A DNA stretch of 64,000 bases from Alopecurus myosuroides (Eukaryota > Streptophyta > Magnoliopsida > Poales > Poaceae): contig CM054062.1 of assembly GCA_028641055.1 (NCBI GenBank), forward strand, positions 12,870,826 through 12,934,825. The letters are read 5' to 3'. The translations under genes and the position numbers were made by a program. Each line of letters starts with the position of its first letter. Position 1 is the first letter of the stretch. Shown here piece after piece: positions 35,887 to 47,841 of this stretch. Under the pieces are notes generated by a model. It saw only the letters and a program-made list of their open reading frames with translations. It ran no database searches and was not told the DNA's origin.

Positions 35887-38800
35887 TGTAACATCCCAAG
35901 TCTGAAAAATAGCCTTTAGAATGTTTTGCTCTCTGTTATTTTATGTTTTGCATCATGGCATCATGTTGATTGCATTTGTTTTGTTTGTTTTCCATTTGTT
36001 TTCCTCTGTTTTCATTTGTTTTCCTTTGTTTTCTATTTGAATTTCAACTCAAATTTCAAACCTTTTGTTTCATCCTTGTGATGTTACAATTTCTAAAAAG
36101 ATATTTTAAAATAAAAGAATTGTTTGTTTCCATTAAAGTGAGATTTCAAAACTGTTGTTTTGTTTCTATAAAAATGCATCCAATAATCAAACCCTTTTCA
36201 AATTCAATTATGATTAATTTCCAAAACAACAACCCTTTTGAAAGTTATGAAAATTGCAAAACCATTCAATCAATTGTTTCCATTAAATCCCTAAGGTTCA
36301 ACTATTTAAAATTGGGGTTTTAATAAGTTCACTTAATCCAAATTTATTCAAATTCAATTGCCTTTTTCCATATAGCAACCATTTGAAAGTAATGAAACAA
36401 AACAACTCCAACCAGTTTGTTTCAAAATAACTTGAGGTTCCAAAAACTAATTAAATGTTATTTTTACTAAATCACTTAATCAACAATTCATTCGAATTCC
36501 TTTCCAAATTCAAATAAAAACCCAAACATCAAACCATTTTTTTAATTGTGAAACTTACAAAACCAACATCCATTTGGTAGCAAATAAACATGAATTTTTA
36601 AAACAATGCTTTTGAATTGCTTCAATTCAATTAATCCCTTAATTCAAATATAAAAGTGAATTCATTTTCTTTTTCCAAACATTAACATGAATCAAATATT
36701 TTGAAAACAAAAGCTGATACAAAGTTGTTGTTGACCTAATTAATTCACATAAGTTTCACTTAACTTTTCTACCCCACAATCCATCTCCCTTTCCTCCTTT
36801 TTCTAATCAGCAAAAAAAATACTAACAAATCAATTAATAAAAAAAAACTAACAGACCAAAGGGAGAGAGAGGCCCAGCCCATTTTTTTTTTCCAGGCCCG
36901 TACCCCTTCATCCCCTTCCTCCGTACGCAGGTGACGTCCTCCATGGACAGGGACCTGCGCTGTCACCTCCTCCACCCGATTCTCCCTCCCCCTCCTATAT
37001 ATCTATCCCCAATCCGTGGAGAAAACCCTAGCCTAGCCCTAACCCTAGCCCCAGCCGCCATCTCTTCTTCCTTCCTTCCCTCTACTCTCTTTTTTTCTCT
37101 GTAACTCCACCTAACTGAACCGAATTTAGCCTCCTTTTCCACCGGCGATCGCCGGAGCTCCGGACCTCCTCCGGCCGGGCCAAGCATGGGAATGGAACCC
37201 CCATGGTTCCATCTCCCTTCGCCCCCCCTCGGCTTGGGCCGGGAGGGCCTGAGTCGCCGCCGCCGTCGCCTCCTTTTCCGCTGGGTCGCTACTGCTCCGA
37301 CCTCCTCTGCCCGACCCGACCGCCCCTACTGCCTCCAGGTGCGCCTCCCCTTCTCTTCCCCTCGCCTCCTCCTTCCCTCGCTCCGCTCGCCCCCTCCTCC
37401 TCTCTACCCACAGCCCCTCCACCACGGCGCCCCCACCTGCGATCGCCCTGCCATCGCTGGCCGAGTTTCTGTCGAGGTGCAGGAAGGCACGATTCCTGTT
37501 AAAGTTTCAGTTCAGTCCGCAATCCATACCTTATCCCCCCCGAGCCCCCTCTTCTGTCACAAATAGTCGCACTAGCCCACTGGTTCCACACCCCTTGGCG
37601 CAGCAGGAGGTGGGGGGATCGAATCCCACCTCCCACCAATAAACCACCTTTTATTTTTTTGCAATGTTTTGGTACAGGAACTTCCAGCAAATCACACATA
37701 GGCCCCTGGTAATTAATCATAGCCCCTGCAAATTATTTTCCAAGTCTCTGTTTCACTAAAAATGGCAGATTTGCACTATATCTTGTAAATTGCATAAGAA
37801 ATTCATCCAAACTCCAATTTTAACTTTTTAAGTATGTTTTCTGTACCAAATTAAATGTTCTATCCAAATATAAAATTTGTTTACTGTTTTGAATATTTTA
37901 AATTGGTGCAAAATTTGAAAACTTGTCAAATTCACTTAAACTTGCAAAATTCATAACTTGTTCATAAAAATTCCAAATTCAACAAACCAAATATGTTTTC
38001 CAATCAACTTTTCATGTACTTTCCAAATATAAATTTTGTTGGCTGTTTTGAATAATTTAAATTGCTGAAAACAACTGTTTCTTGTTTATTGCATTTAAAA
38101 TTGCCAAAATAATAACTTGCTCGTTTTAAATCCAATTTCAACAAATGAAATATGTTTTCCATGCAAAATTAAACCACCTTTTCAAATATAAAATTTGTTT
38201 CATGTTTTGAATAATTAAACTTGGTTAAATAATTTAAATCTTATTTAATTCATTTAAAATTGCTAAACTCCTAACTTGATCAAATCAAATTCTCTTGGGA
38301 CATATAAAATATGTTTTCAAACCATATAAGCATAACCTTTTCAAGTATGAATCTCACTTAATGTTTTGAACAAATAAAAATTCAAATAAGTTCATGTTTG
38401 AATTAAATTCATTTAATTCTTGCTTAAACTTGTGTAATTCATAAATAATTCATTTGAAATCCTTTTTCAACAAGTGAAACATGTATTCCAACTAAAATTT
38501 TGTTTTCTTTTCAAATATAAACTCTGTTATCTATTTTGAACAATTAAAAGTGGTGAAAACAACAAATGCTTGTGTGACACCTTTAAGGAACCAAAAATTT
38601 CCTAACTTAATGAATGAATTTCCAAACTTGGTAAACCTTATTTCCATTTGGTTCTATTGTTGTTATTTTGTTGTTTTCCTCATCCATGCATCATGCTAAT
38701 TCACTTACACAATTTGATTAGTTGTAAAACAATTAATTCAACCATAATTCATGGGCTTTTCATATGCAACCCAGTTGCATGTGGGTCCATTTAATCCTGT

Positions 38801-40771
38801 TTCTATCTTGCCAACTAGTTTATTTCTATGCATCAATTAAATGGTCATGCATCATCCCATGTTTGTGCACTATGCCATGATAATGATTGTTTATATTTCT
38901 GCCTTGTTTGTTTGCTTCTTCTCGGATAAACGACGACGTTGAGACCGACGATACTTACGACATCCCTTCTAAGGATTTAGCTCAGTACCAGGCTACTGGG
39001 TTTGCAGGCAAGTTATCACTGACATGAACCACTGTGTTCCTTTCAACATTGATTACCGATACTTTCCGTTGTTCTTTTCTGCTAGCCTTAGTAGTTGTTG
39101 TTTCTGTTACGAACCTATCACATGAATCCCTTAACCCTGATATTGCCTCATCCCCACTCCTACCACCCCATTGTTTGAGCCCGTGTCTTACTAGCATGCT
39201 TAGGTTGCTTTTGCTCAAGTCTGTTACCCGTTACTTTCTGTTACTATTTCTATTATGTTCTGGGGGCTCGATATTTAATCAATCAATCATGCTAATGTTA
39301 CTATTAATAATAAATTTGATGATAAGGCACCGACAGGAGGCCCATGAGAGGTTTTGAGGCCTGCTAGTGTCGACCCTAATAGGAAAAGGGTCTTGTCTAC
39401 TGATCCATGATGAGCGCACTAACCGCATGTGGGAAGCGAGTATGGGCGCCCCCCTCAATTTGATTCGATTCGCATCTCGTCCAAATCGCCTCATTTAGTT
39501 CGTATTTTCCATTTGCCGCATGCATGTTTTTGCGAGCCCAGGCCAGGGTGGAACTTTTGTAGTCGGCATATAGGGGGACACGGTCTTAGAGTGCTATGAG
39601 GGTCCCTTTTCTTCGGGGCTTGATTAGCCGTGCGCCCAAGGTTCTTTGGGCTTGATGCGAAGAAGAGTCGAGTTGTGTAGAGTGCCCCGCTTGGTGGAAG
39701 TGCATTTCCATCTGGCGGGTTATTCTTGCGTGTACGGCCAAATTGGTGCAACCCTGCAGGGATAATCTTCTCGAGAAGCCGTATTTTCCGCGGTTATGGA
39801 TTACTTGGTGAAAGTACTGGCTAACAAGTACTCAGGACAACTTAAACCTAATGATTAACAACCTTACACCCAATGATTAACAACTTGACTAGTAATAGGC
39901 TTATTGACACAATAATTTGAACCATCATTATCTCAACTGTGTGAGTTATCCTCGGATTGCTTCTTTGGATAAGGGGCGAGATCCAGGATGGGTTTGTTTG
40001 AAGTTATCTTTCAGTTGGTTACAATCCTCGATCTTATCTCCTTTCTGTTAGCCGGCAGTTGTAGTATGTTTCTGTAGTTGGTTAGCGCAGCCAGTTGCAG
40101 CATCTTTCATATCCCTTTTCTTCCGTTGAACCCAAGGCATCTGTGCTTGGTGTTGACGGGCTACACCTTGGTGAATTGTGAGTCTTGCTTGCCAGTACGT
40201 TTATGTACTGACCCCTTTGGGGCTGTGGTTTCCGCAGACCTACGTTTCCGAGGATCCCCATGGTGGCTACTACGTGGAGTATGACGAGACTGCTGACGAG
40301 TAGATAGCGGACCCGGGCAGGATCCGAGACTTCGTGGATGGGCTCAGCCTTTCGTTTCCGGCCTCTTAGGCCTATTTGGTTCTTGTCTGTACTCAGACAT
40401 GTTGAATGCTTCCGCTCTGATGTAATGATGTTATGTTGGGGCATGTGCCCTCTGGATGATTGTATTTGCTATCTCTGCTCTAATGAGAGCTATTTGCAAC
40501 TTATTTCAATCTTTTGTGTCGTAGAGATCTGTTGTGATATCCGTTGTTCAACGCCGTTGACGTACCATGTGTGTATGGTTTGAAGTACGTCAATGGAAGT
40601 ATCCTGATTTCTACGGGATAGTTTACATCGACGATGAACAGTAACGATTGGTTGTCACACATAAGTGTTGGCCTACTCGTAAGAGGACGCGGGTGCCTGT
40701 AAGCCCCGTAATCCAATCAAAATACTGTTCTGTTCGTACGGTGAGTATCCTCTAGAAATCCGGGTGCGACA
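35887..40771 (+). repeat. Element B 5' LTR
   Basis: 4,885 bp with a long AT-rich U3-like part, then a GC-rich block at 36900-37600 with a TATA box (TATATATCTA, 36996-37005) followed by 'ggagaaaaccctagcc' and telobox-like AACCCTAGCC repeats. This looks like the LTR promoter and RNA start. ORFs in the GC-rich block (for example 37186-37566 and 37425-37126) are duplicated in the other LTR and are not genes. Confidence 0.93.
36996..37005 (+). promoter_or_regulatory. Putative LTR promoter TATA box (5' LTR)
   Basis: TATATATCTA is followed about 30 bp later by the AACCCTAGCC-rich leader; the same site is at 42892-42901 in the 3' LTR. Transcription initiation here is inference. Confidence 0.5.
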
Positions 40772-40773
40772 AA

Positions 40774-40785
40774 TGGTATCAGAGC
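40774..40785 (+). other. Primer-binding site of element B (initiator Met tRNA)
   Basis: TGGTATCAGAGC two bases after the 5' LTR end GCGACA, complementary to the initiator methionine tRNA 3' end. Confidence 0.95.
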
Positions 40786-41194
40786 CTGTCTGCCTGTAGG
40801 ATCCCTTTTTACTGGTCGCAGTTGAGTCTAGAAACTATTTTGTAGCTATATAGGAAAAATGAAACGTGAGAGTAGGAATTCTGTTCTTTTTCTTCTTTCC
40901 CCACCCACCCACCCTTTTCTGGTAAGGAAGTGCAACGTTGTTTTTCCCTTCTCATCTAAACTTTCAAGTTAGGATTTCACGAATCCTGGTTTCTCTAGGA
41001 TGGTTATATCTACTAGACCATAGGAATGGAGGTGGTTGTGACATGATTTATCATGTTGCCTACTCACGATTGAGAACGGAGGCGTGTAAGCGCCGGAAGC
41101 AGATCCTCTATTCCTTAAGCAGTAGATATTGATCCTTTAGAAGCCCGGATGGGTTTTTCCGTAGTACCTCAGGAGTTTTGTTCTCGTTTTCCCA

Positions 41195-41746
41195 ATGTTG
41201 CTTCGTTATCCTGTTCTCTCAACATCCTTTTCGTCCGTTGAAATCTTGTTGTTGTTTTCCACTTCAAATCTTCTACCGGCGTCTAATCAAAACTTCCTCG
41301 TAAACTCTTATCCAGTTAAAGTGTTATTTGATACCGGAGCATCACATTCCTTTGTGTCAACAATCTTTTTCACAACATACAACCTAATTCTGGGTCCACT
41401 AAGCAATCAAATCACCGTTCACTCTCCGGAATCTCAATCCAATTCTAATGGGAGGCCACATATTCCTCGCTTCTCTCATGTTGCTGATTCTGACATTGAT
41501 GTCATTCTTGGTGTTGCATTGATGTCAATAACTATGTTCAACCATTCTAACCAGATAATCTATTCTCCAAATGAATCAAGTCCCATTCAGCTATACACCC
41601 TCAATACAAAACATCTCCCTTACTTGAAAATGTTCCGGTGGTTTGCAAATTCCCTGACGTTTATCCAAGGTGCAAGATGTGTTTCACGTGTCACAACTCA
41701 AGAGGATCTTCCCAACAAGTTTCCGGACCTTTCCTTTTCTCAGTAG
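41195..41746 (+). pseudogene. Gypsy retropepsin remnant in element B
   Basis: An open frame of 183 codons contains VKVLFDTGASHSFVS with the catalytic D-T-G at residues 46-48, and later DSDIDVILGVALM, matching the DVILGMDWL motif at the retropepsin C-terminal end. A tail DLPNKFPDLSF resembles the start of the linker to RT. Active retropepsins cleave gag-pol. The frame has no gag before it and RT is deleted after it: the polypurine tract follows within about 25 bp. GMDWL is changed to GVALM. It is therefore a relic, although the D-T-G triad itself is preserved. Confidence 0.85.
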
Positions 41747-41769
41747 GAATCTCGGGGCGCGATTCCTTC

Positions 41770-41783
41770 AAGGGGGGGCGTTT
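41770..41783 (+). other. Polypurine tract of element B
   Basis: AAGGGGGGGCGTTT(T) directly before the 3' LTR start TGTAACATCC. Confidence 0.88.
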
Positions 41784-44700
41784 TGTAACATCCCAAGTCT
41801 GAAAAATAGCCTTTAGAATGTTTTGCTCTTTGTTATTTTATGTTTTGCATCATGGCATCATGTTGATTGCATTTGTTTTGTTTGTTTTCCATTTGTTTTC
41901 CTCTGTTTTCATTTGTTTTCCTTTGTTTTCTATTTGAATTTCAACTCAAATTTCAAACCTTTTGTTTCATCCTTGTGATGTTACAATTTCTAAAAAGATA
42001 TTTTAAAATAAAACAATTGTTTGTTTCCATTAAAGTGAGGTTTCAAAACTGTTGTTTTGTTTCTATAAAAATGCATCCAATAATCAAACCCTTTTCAAAT
42101 TCAATTATGATTAATTTCCAAAACAACAACCCTTTTGAAAGTTATGAAAATTGCAAAACCATTCAATCAATTGTTTCCATTAAATCCCTAAGGTTCAACT
42201 ATTTAAAATTGGGGTTTTAATAAGTTCACTTAATCCAAATTTATTCAAATTCAATTGCCTTTTTCCATATAGCAGCCATTTTAAAGTAATGAAACAAAAC
42301 AACTCCAACCAGTTTGTTTCAAAATAACTTGAGGTTCCAAAAACTAATTAAATGTTATTTTTACTAAATCACTTAATCAACAATTCATTCAAATTCCTTT
42401 CCAAATTCAAATAAAAACCCAAACATCAAACCATTTTTTTAATTGTGAAACTTACAAAACCAACATCCATTTGGTAGCAAATAAACATGAATTTTTAAAA
42501 CAATGCTTTTGAATTGCTTCAATTAAATTAATCCCTTAATTCAAATATAAAAGTGAATTCATTTTCTTTTTCCAAACATTAACATGAATCAAATATTTTG
42601 AAAACAAAAGCTGATACAAAGTTGTTGTTGACCTAATTAATTCACGTAAGTTTCACTTAACTTTTCTACCCCACAATCCATCTCCCTTTCCTCCTTTTTC
42701 TAATCAGCAAAAAAAAATACTAACAAATCAATTAATAAAAAAAAACTAACAGACTAAAGGGAGAGAGAGGCCCAGCCCATTTTTTTTCCAGGCCCGTACC
42801 CCTTCATCCCCTTCCTCCGTACGCAGGTGACGTCCTCCATGGACAGCGACCTGCGCTGTCACCTCCTCCACCCGATTCTTCCTCCCCCTCCTATATATCT
42901 ATCCCCAATCCGTGGAGAAAACCCTAGCCTAGCCCTAACCCTAGCCCCAGCCGCCATCTCTTCTTCCTTCCTTCCCTCTGCTCTCTTTTTTTCTCTGTAA
43001 CTCCACCTAACTGAACGGAATTTAGCCTCCTTTTCCACCGGCGATCGCCGGAGCTCCGGACCTCCTCCGGCCGGGCCAAGCATGGGAATGGAACCCCCAT
43101 GGTTCCATCTCCCTTCGCCCCCCCTCGGCTTGGGCCGGGAGGGCCTGAGTCGCCGCCGCCGTCGCCTCCTTTTCCGCCGGGTCGCTACTGCTCCGACCTC
43201 CTCTGCCCGACCCGACCGCCCCTACTGCCTCGAGGTGCGCCTCCCCTTCTCTTCCCCTCGCCTCCTCCTTCCCTCGCTCCGCTCGCCCCCCTCTTCCTCT
43301 CTACCCGCAGCCCCTCCACCACGGCGCCCCCACCGGCGATCGCCCTGCCATCGCTGGCCGAGTTTCTGTCGAGGTGCAGGAAGGCACGATTCCTGTTAAA
43401 GTTTCAGTTCAGTCCGCAATCCATACCTTATCCCCCCCGAGCCCCCTCTTCTGTCACAAATAGTCGCACTAGCCCACTGGTTCCACACCCCTTGGCGCAG
43501 CAGGAGGTGGGGGGATCGAATCCCACCTCCCACCAATAAACCACCTTTTATTTTTTTGCAATGTTTTGGTACAGGAACTTCCAGCAAATCACACATAGGC
43601 CCCTGGTAATTAATCATAGCCCCTGCAAATTATTTTCCAAGTCCCTGTTTCACTAAAAATGGCAGATTTGCACTATATCTTGTAAATTGCATAAGAAATT
43701 CATCCAAACTCCAATTTTAACTTTTTAAGTATGTTTTCTGTACCAAATTAAATGTTCTATCCAAATATAAAATTTGTTTACTGTTTTGAATATTTTAAAT
43801 TGGTGCAAAATTTGAAAACTTTTCAAATTCACTTAAACTTGCAAAATTCATAACTTGTTCATAAAAATTCCAAATTCAACAAACCAAATATGTTTTCCAA
43901 TCAACTTTTCATGTACTTTCCAAATATAAATTTTGTTGGCTGTTTTGAATAATTTAAATTTCTGAAAACAACTGTTTCTTGTTTATTGCATTTAAAATTG
44001 CCAAAATAATAACTTGCTCGTTTTAAATCCAATTTCAACAAATGAAATATGTTTTCCATGCAAAATTAAACCACCTTTTCAAATATAAAATTTGTTTCAT
44101 GTTTTGAATAATTAAACTTGGTTAAATAATTTAAATCTTATTTAATTCATTTAAAATTGCTAAACTCCTAACTTGATCAAATCAAATTCTCTTGGGACAT
44201 ATAAAATATGTTTTCAAACCATATAAGCATAACCTTTTCAAGTATGAATCTCACTTAATGTTTTGAACAAATAAAAATTCAAATAAGTTCATGTTTGAAT
44301 TAAATTCATTTAATTCTTGCTTAAACTTGTGTAATTCATAAATAATTCATTTGAAATCCTTTTTCAACAAGTGAAACATGTATTCCAACTAAAATCTTGT
44401 TTTCTTTTCAAATATAAACTTTGTTATCTACTTTGAACAATTAAAAGTGGTGAAAACAACAAATGCTTGTGTGACACCTTTAAGGAACCAAAAATTTCTT
44501 AACTTAATGAATGAATTTCCAAACTTGGTAAACCTTATTTCCATTTGGTTCTATTGTTGTTATTTTGTTGTTTTCCTCATCCATGCATCATGCTAATTCA
44601 CTTACACAATTTGATTAGTTGTAAAATAATTAATTCAACCATAATTCATGGGCTTTTCATATGCAACCCAGTTGCATGTGGGTCCATTTAATCCTGTTTC

Positions 44701-46668
44701 TATCTTGCCAACTAGTTTATTTCTATGCATCAATTAAATGGTCATGCATCATCCCATGTTTGTGCACTATGCCATGATAATGATTGTTTATATTTCTGCC
44801 TTGTTTGTTTGCTTCTTCTCGGATAAACGACGACGTTGAGACCGACGATACTTACGACATCCCTTCTAAGGATTTAGCTCAGTACCAGGCTACTGGGTTT
44901 GCAGGCAAGTTATCACTGACATGAACCACTGTGTTCCTTTCAACATTGATTACCGATACTTTCCGTTGTTCTTTTCTGCTAGCCTTAGTAGTAGTTGTTT
45001 CTGTTACGAACCTATCACATGAATCCCTTAACCCTGATATTGCCTCATCCCCACTCCTACCACCCCATTGTTTGAGCCCGTGTCTTACTAGCATGCTTAG
45101 GTTGCTTTTGCTCAAGTCTGTTACCCGTTACTTTCTGTTACTATTTCTATTATGTTCTGGGGGCTCGATATTTAATCAATCAATCATGCTAATGTTACTA
45201 TTAATAATAAATTTGATGATAAGGCACCGACAGGAGGCCCATGAGAGGTTTTGAGGCCTGCTAGTGTCGACCCTAATAGGAAAAGGGTTTTGTCTACTGA
45301 TCCATGATGAGCGCACTAACCGCATGTGGGAAGCGAGTATGGGCGCCCCCCTCAATTTGATTCGATTCGCATCTCGTCCAAATCGCCTCATTTAGTTCGT
45401 ATTTTCCATTTGCCGCATGCATGTTTTTGCGAGCCCAGGCCAGGGTGGAACTTTTGTAGTCGGCATATAGGGGGACACGGTCTTAGAGTGCTATGAGGGT
45501 CCCTTTTCTTCGGGGCTTGATTAGCCGTGCGCCCAAGGTTCTTTGGGCTTGATGCGAAGAAGAGTCGAGTTGTGTAGAGTGCCCCGCTTGGTGGAAGTGC
45601 ATTTCCATCTGGCGGGTTATTCTTGCGTGTACGGCCAAATTGGTGCAACCCTGCAGGGATAATCTTCTCGAGAAGCCGTGTTTTCCGCGGTTATGGATTA
45701 CTTGGTGAAAGTACTGGCTAACAAGTACTCAGGACAACTTAAACCTAATGATTAACAACCTTACACCCAATGATTAACAACTTGACTAGTAATAGGCTTA
45801 TTGACACAATAATTTGAACCATCATTATCTCAACTGTGTGAGTTATCCTCGGATTGCTTCTTTGGATAAGGGGCGAGATCCAGGATGGGTTTGTTTGAAG
45901 TTATCTTTCAGTTGGTTACAATCCTCGATCTTATCTCCTTTCTGTTAGCCGGCAGTTGTAGTATGTTTCTGTAGTTGGTTAGCGCAGCCAGTTGCAGCAT
46001 CTTTCATATCCCTTTTCTTCCGTTGAACCCAAGGCATCTGTGCTTGGTGTTGACGGGCTACACCTTGGTGAATTGTGAGTCTTGCTTGCCAGTACGTTTA
46101 TGTACTGACCCCTTTGGGGCTGTGGTTTCCGCAGACCTACGTTTCCGAGGATCCCCATGGTGGCTACTACGTGGAGTATGACGAGACTGCTGACGAGTAG
46201 ATAGCGGACCCGGGCAGGATCCGAGACTTCGTGGATGGGCTCAGCCTTTCGTTTCCGGCCTCTTAGGCCTATTTGGTTCTTGTCTGTACTCAGACATGTT
46301 GAATGCTTCCGCTCTGATGTAATGATGTTATGTTGGGGCATGTGCCCTCTGGATGATTGTATTTGCTATCTCTGCTCTAATGAGAGCTATTTGCAACTTA
46401 TTTCAATCTTTTGTGTCGTAGAGATCTGTTGTGATATCCGTTGTTCAACGCCGTTGACGTACCATGTGTGTATGGTTTGAAGTACGTCAATGGAAGTATC
46501 CTGATTTCTACGGGATAGTTTACATCGACGATGAACAGTAACGATTGGTTGTCACACATAAGTGTTGGCCTACTCGTAAGAGGACGCGGGTGCCTGTAAG
46601 CCCCGTAATCCAATCAAAATACTGTTCAGTTCGTACGGTGAGTATCCTCTAGAAATCCGGGTGCGACA
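41784..46668 (+). repeat. Element B 3' LTR
   Basis: 4,885 bp, collinear with 35887-40771 and almost identical. Small differences include ctctttg/ctctctg near the start and a changed base near 45000. Confidence 0.93.
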
Positions 46669-46673
46669 TTATA
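46669..46673. repeat. Target-site duplication of element B (right), TTATA
   Basis: TTATA follows GTGCGACA and matches 35882-35886. Confidence 0.92.
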
Positions 46674-46681
46674 TAATCCGT

Positions 46682-46736
46682 ACTCATGGGTGTTGTGTTG
46701 TCCATTGTGTGTTGTTTCTTTGTTGTTGCAAACTAG

Positions 46737-46806
<70 letters not shown>

Positions 46807-46817
46807 GAGAGAGGGGG

Positions 46818-46872
<55 letters not shown>

Positions 46873-46935
46873 GGGAGAGGGAGAGGGAGAGGGAGAGGGA
46901 GAGGGAGAGGGAGAGAGGGGGTTATATAATCCGTA
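46682..46935. repeat. Second copy of the GA-microsatellite segment
   Basis: 'actcatgggtgttgtgttg' through 'gcaaactagg' matches 35751-35806. It is followed by (GA)n with GGGA interruptions at 46738-46919 and then GGGGTTATATAATCCGT. The first copy has the same order but is split by element B inside TTATA. The ORFs of Arg-Glu repeats here (46661-47053) are translation of the microsatellite. Confidence 0.92.
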
Positions 46936-47459
46936 TAGGTTATTTATTCTAGAATCAATTGAGGATTACAGAGTTTTCATCCGGTTTAAGGAGAAAAATG
47001 AATCCACGCATGTAATAGTGGGAAAATTCCAAATAAAGCTTCGGCTCCATTGAGTCTGATATTTTGAAAAATACAAAATCTCCATATCAAAGTTTTAAAA
47101 GGTTTAGAACGAAAGTACTAGATGTAGATAATGTCGAACTCCACTCTTGTGCAAAAAATCAATCAAAAATAATTTGTATTCTAGGCTACACAAAAAGAAC
47201 AAATATGACAAAGTTCCAAATTCTCTAAATGTGCACTGTTCACTGCGGCCAGATCCACTGTTATGTCATTTCTGCTCAGCCTAGAATAAATAAAAAAATC
47301 GTATTCTTTTTTTGCGCACTAGTAGAATTCATGCTATGTGTATACATCCACGGATTTTTTTTTCCCCCGGTTTTTTTAAAACTTACATATGCCATTTAAA
47401 AAATTCAAAGAAAAACTTAAAAATCCAAAAGACCCACTTGGCGGGTTGTTTTCCCGTAC
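46936..47459. other. No gene seen; spacer before NAC promoter
   Basis: AT-rich unique-looking sequence. Poly-T runs near 47350 and short ORFs only. No repeat family was recognised. Confidence 0.5.
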
Positions 47460-47727
47460 AGAGCCGCTGGTTGGTAACCACTCCTTTCTTTCCTTTTGAA
47501 ATTAACTCGGACAGCAACTCCGGTACTCGTTTTTACACTAGGGGAGACAACTTTCCATGCATGTTTCGGATCCATGCATGTTTTCTCAAACATATGGCGT
47601 ACGTGTCTACCCAACAAATCGGAATTCGGAATTCGTTGACGTGAAAACTTTGCCAGCAAGTTTCTACTAATTCGGAGTTCGTATCCAGTTAGGAAAGAAT
47701 CCGTCGCCGTACCCTACCCAGCATGGG

Positions 47728-47737
47728 GAATAAATAC
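47728..47737 (+). promoter_or_regulatory. TATA-like box of the NAC gene
   Basis: GAATAAATAC lies about 105 bp upstream of the ATG. The truncated copy has 'gaaataaatagt' at the corresponding place. The duplicated promoter region (about 47460-47841) is otherwise conserved between the copies, including 'gttgacgtgaaaactttg' and 'catttcctgtagcaagcaag'. Confidence 0.5.
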
Positions 47738-47841
47738 TAGGACGTCTGCTTCCAAACCACGTTCCAAACCAGGCCTCACATTTCCTGTAGCAAGCAAGAA
47801 ACTCGATCTTGCAAACCCTAGCTAGCATAGCAAATCGCGCC

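Larger units (their letters stand above)
35887..46668 (+). mobile_element. Element B: young defective Gypsy LTR retrotransposon
   Basis: Two 4,885-bp LTRs (35887-40771, 41784-46668) flank only 1,012 bp. The ends are TGTAACATCC...GTGCGACA. The target duplication TTATA is at 35882-35886 and 46669-46673. The primer site TGGTATCAGAGC is at 40774 and a polypurine tract at 41770-41783. The interior keeps only an aspartic-protease piece; gag, RT, RNase H and integrase are gone. The LTRs have identical length and differ at few sites by eye (well under a few per cent), so insertion is recent and the proteins must have come from another copy. It is inserted at the edge of a GA microsatellite between the two NAC copies. 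Confidence 0.95.

Noticed and set aside
37126..37566. ORFs in element B LTR GC-rich block (also 43082-43539)
   Set aside because: LTR leader sequence; Pro/Ser/Leu-rich translations in three frames with no domain.
46661..47053. ORFs of long Arg-Glu repeats
   Set aside because: They are translations of the GA microsatellite; no start context or non-repeat homology.
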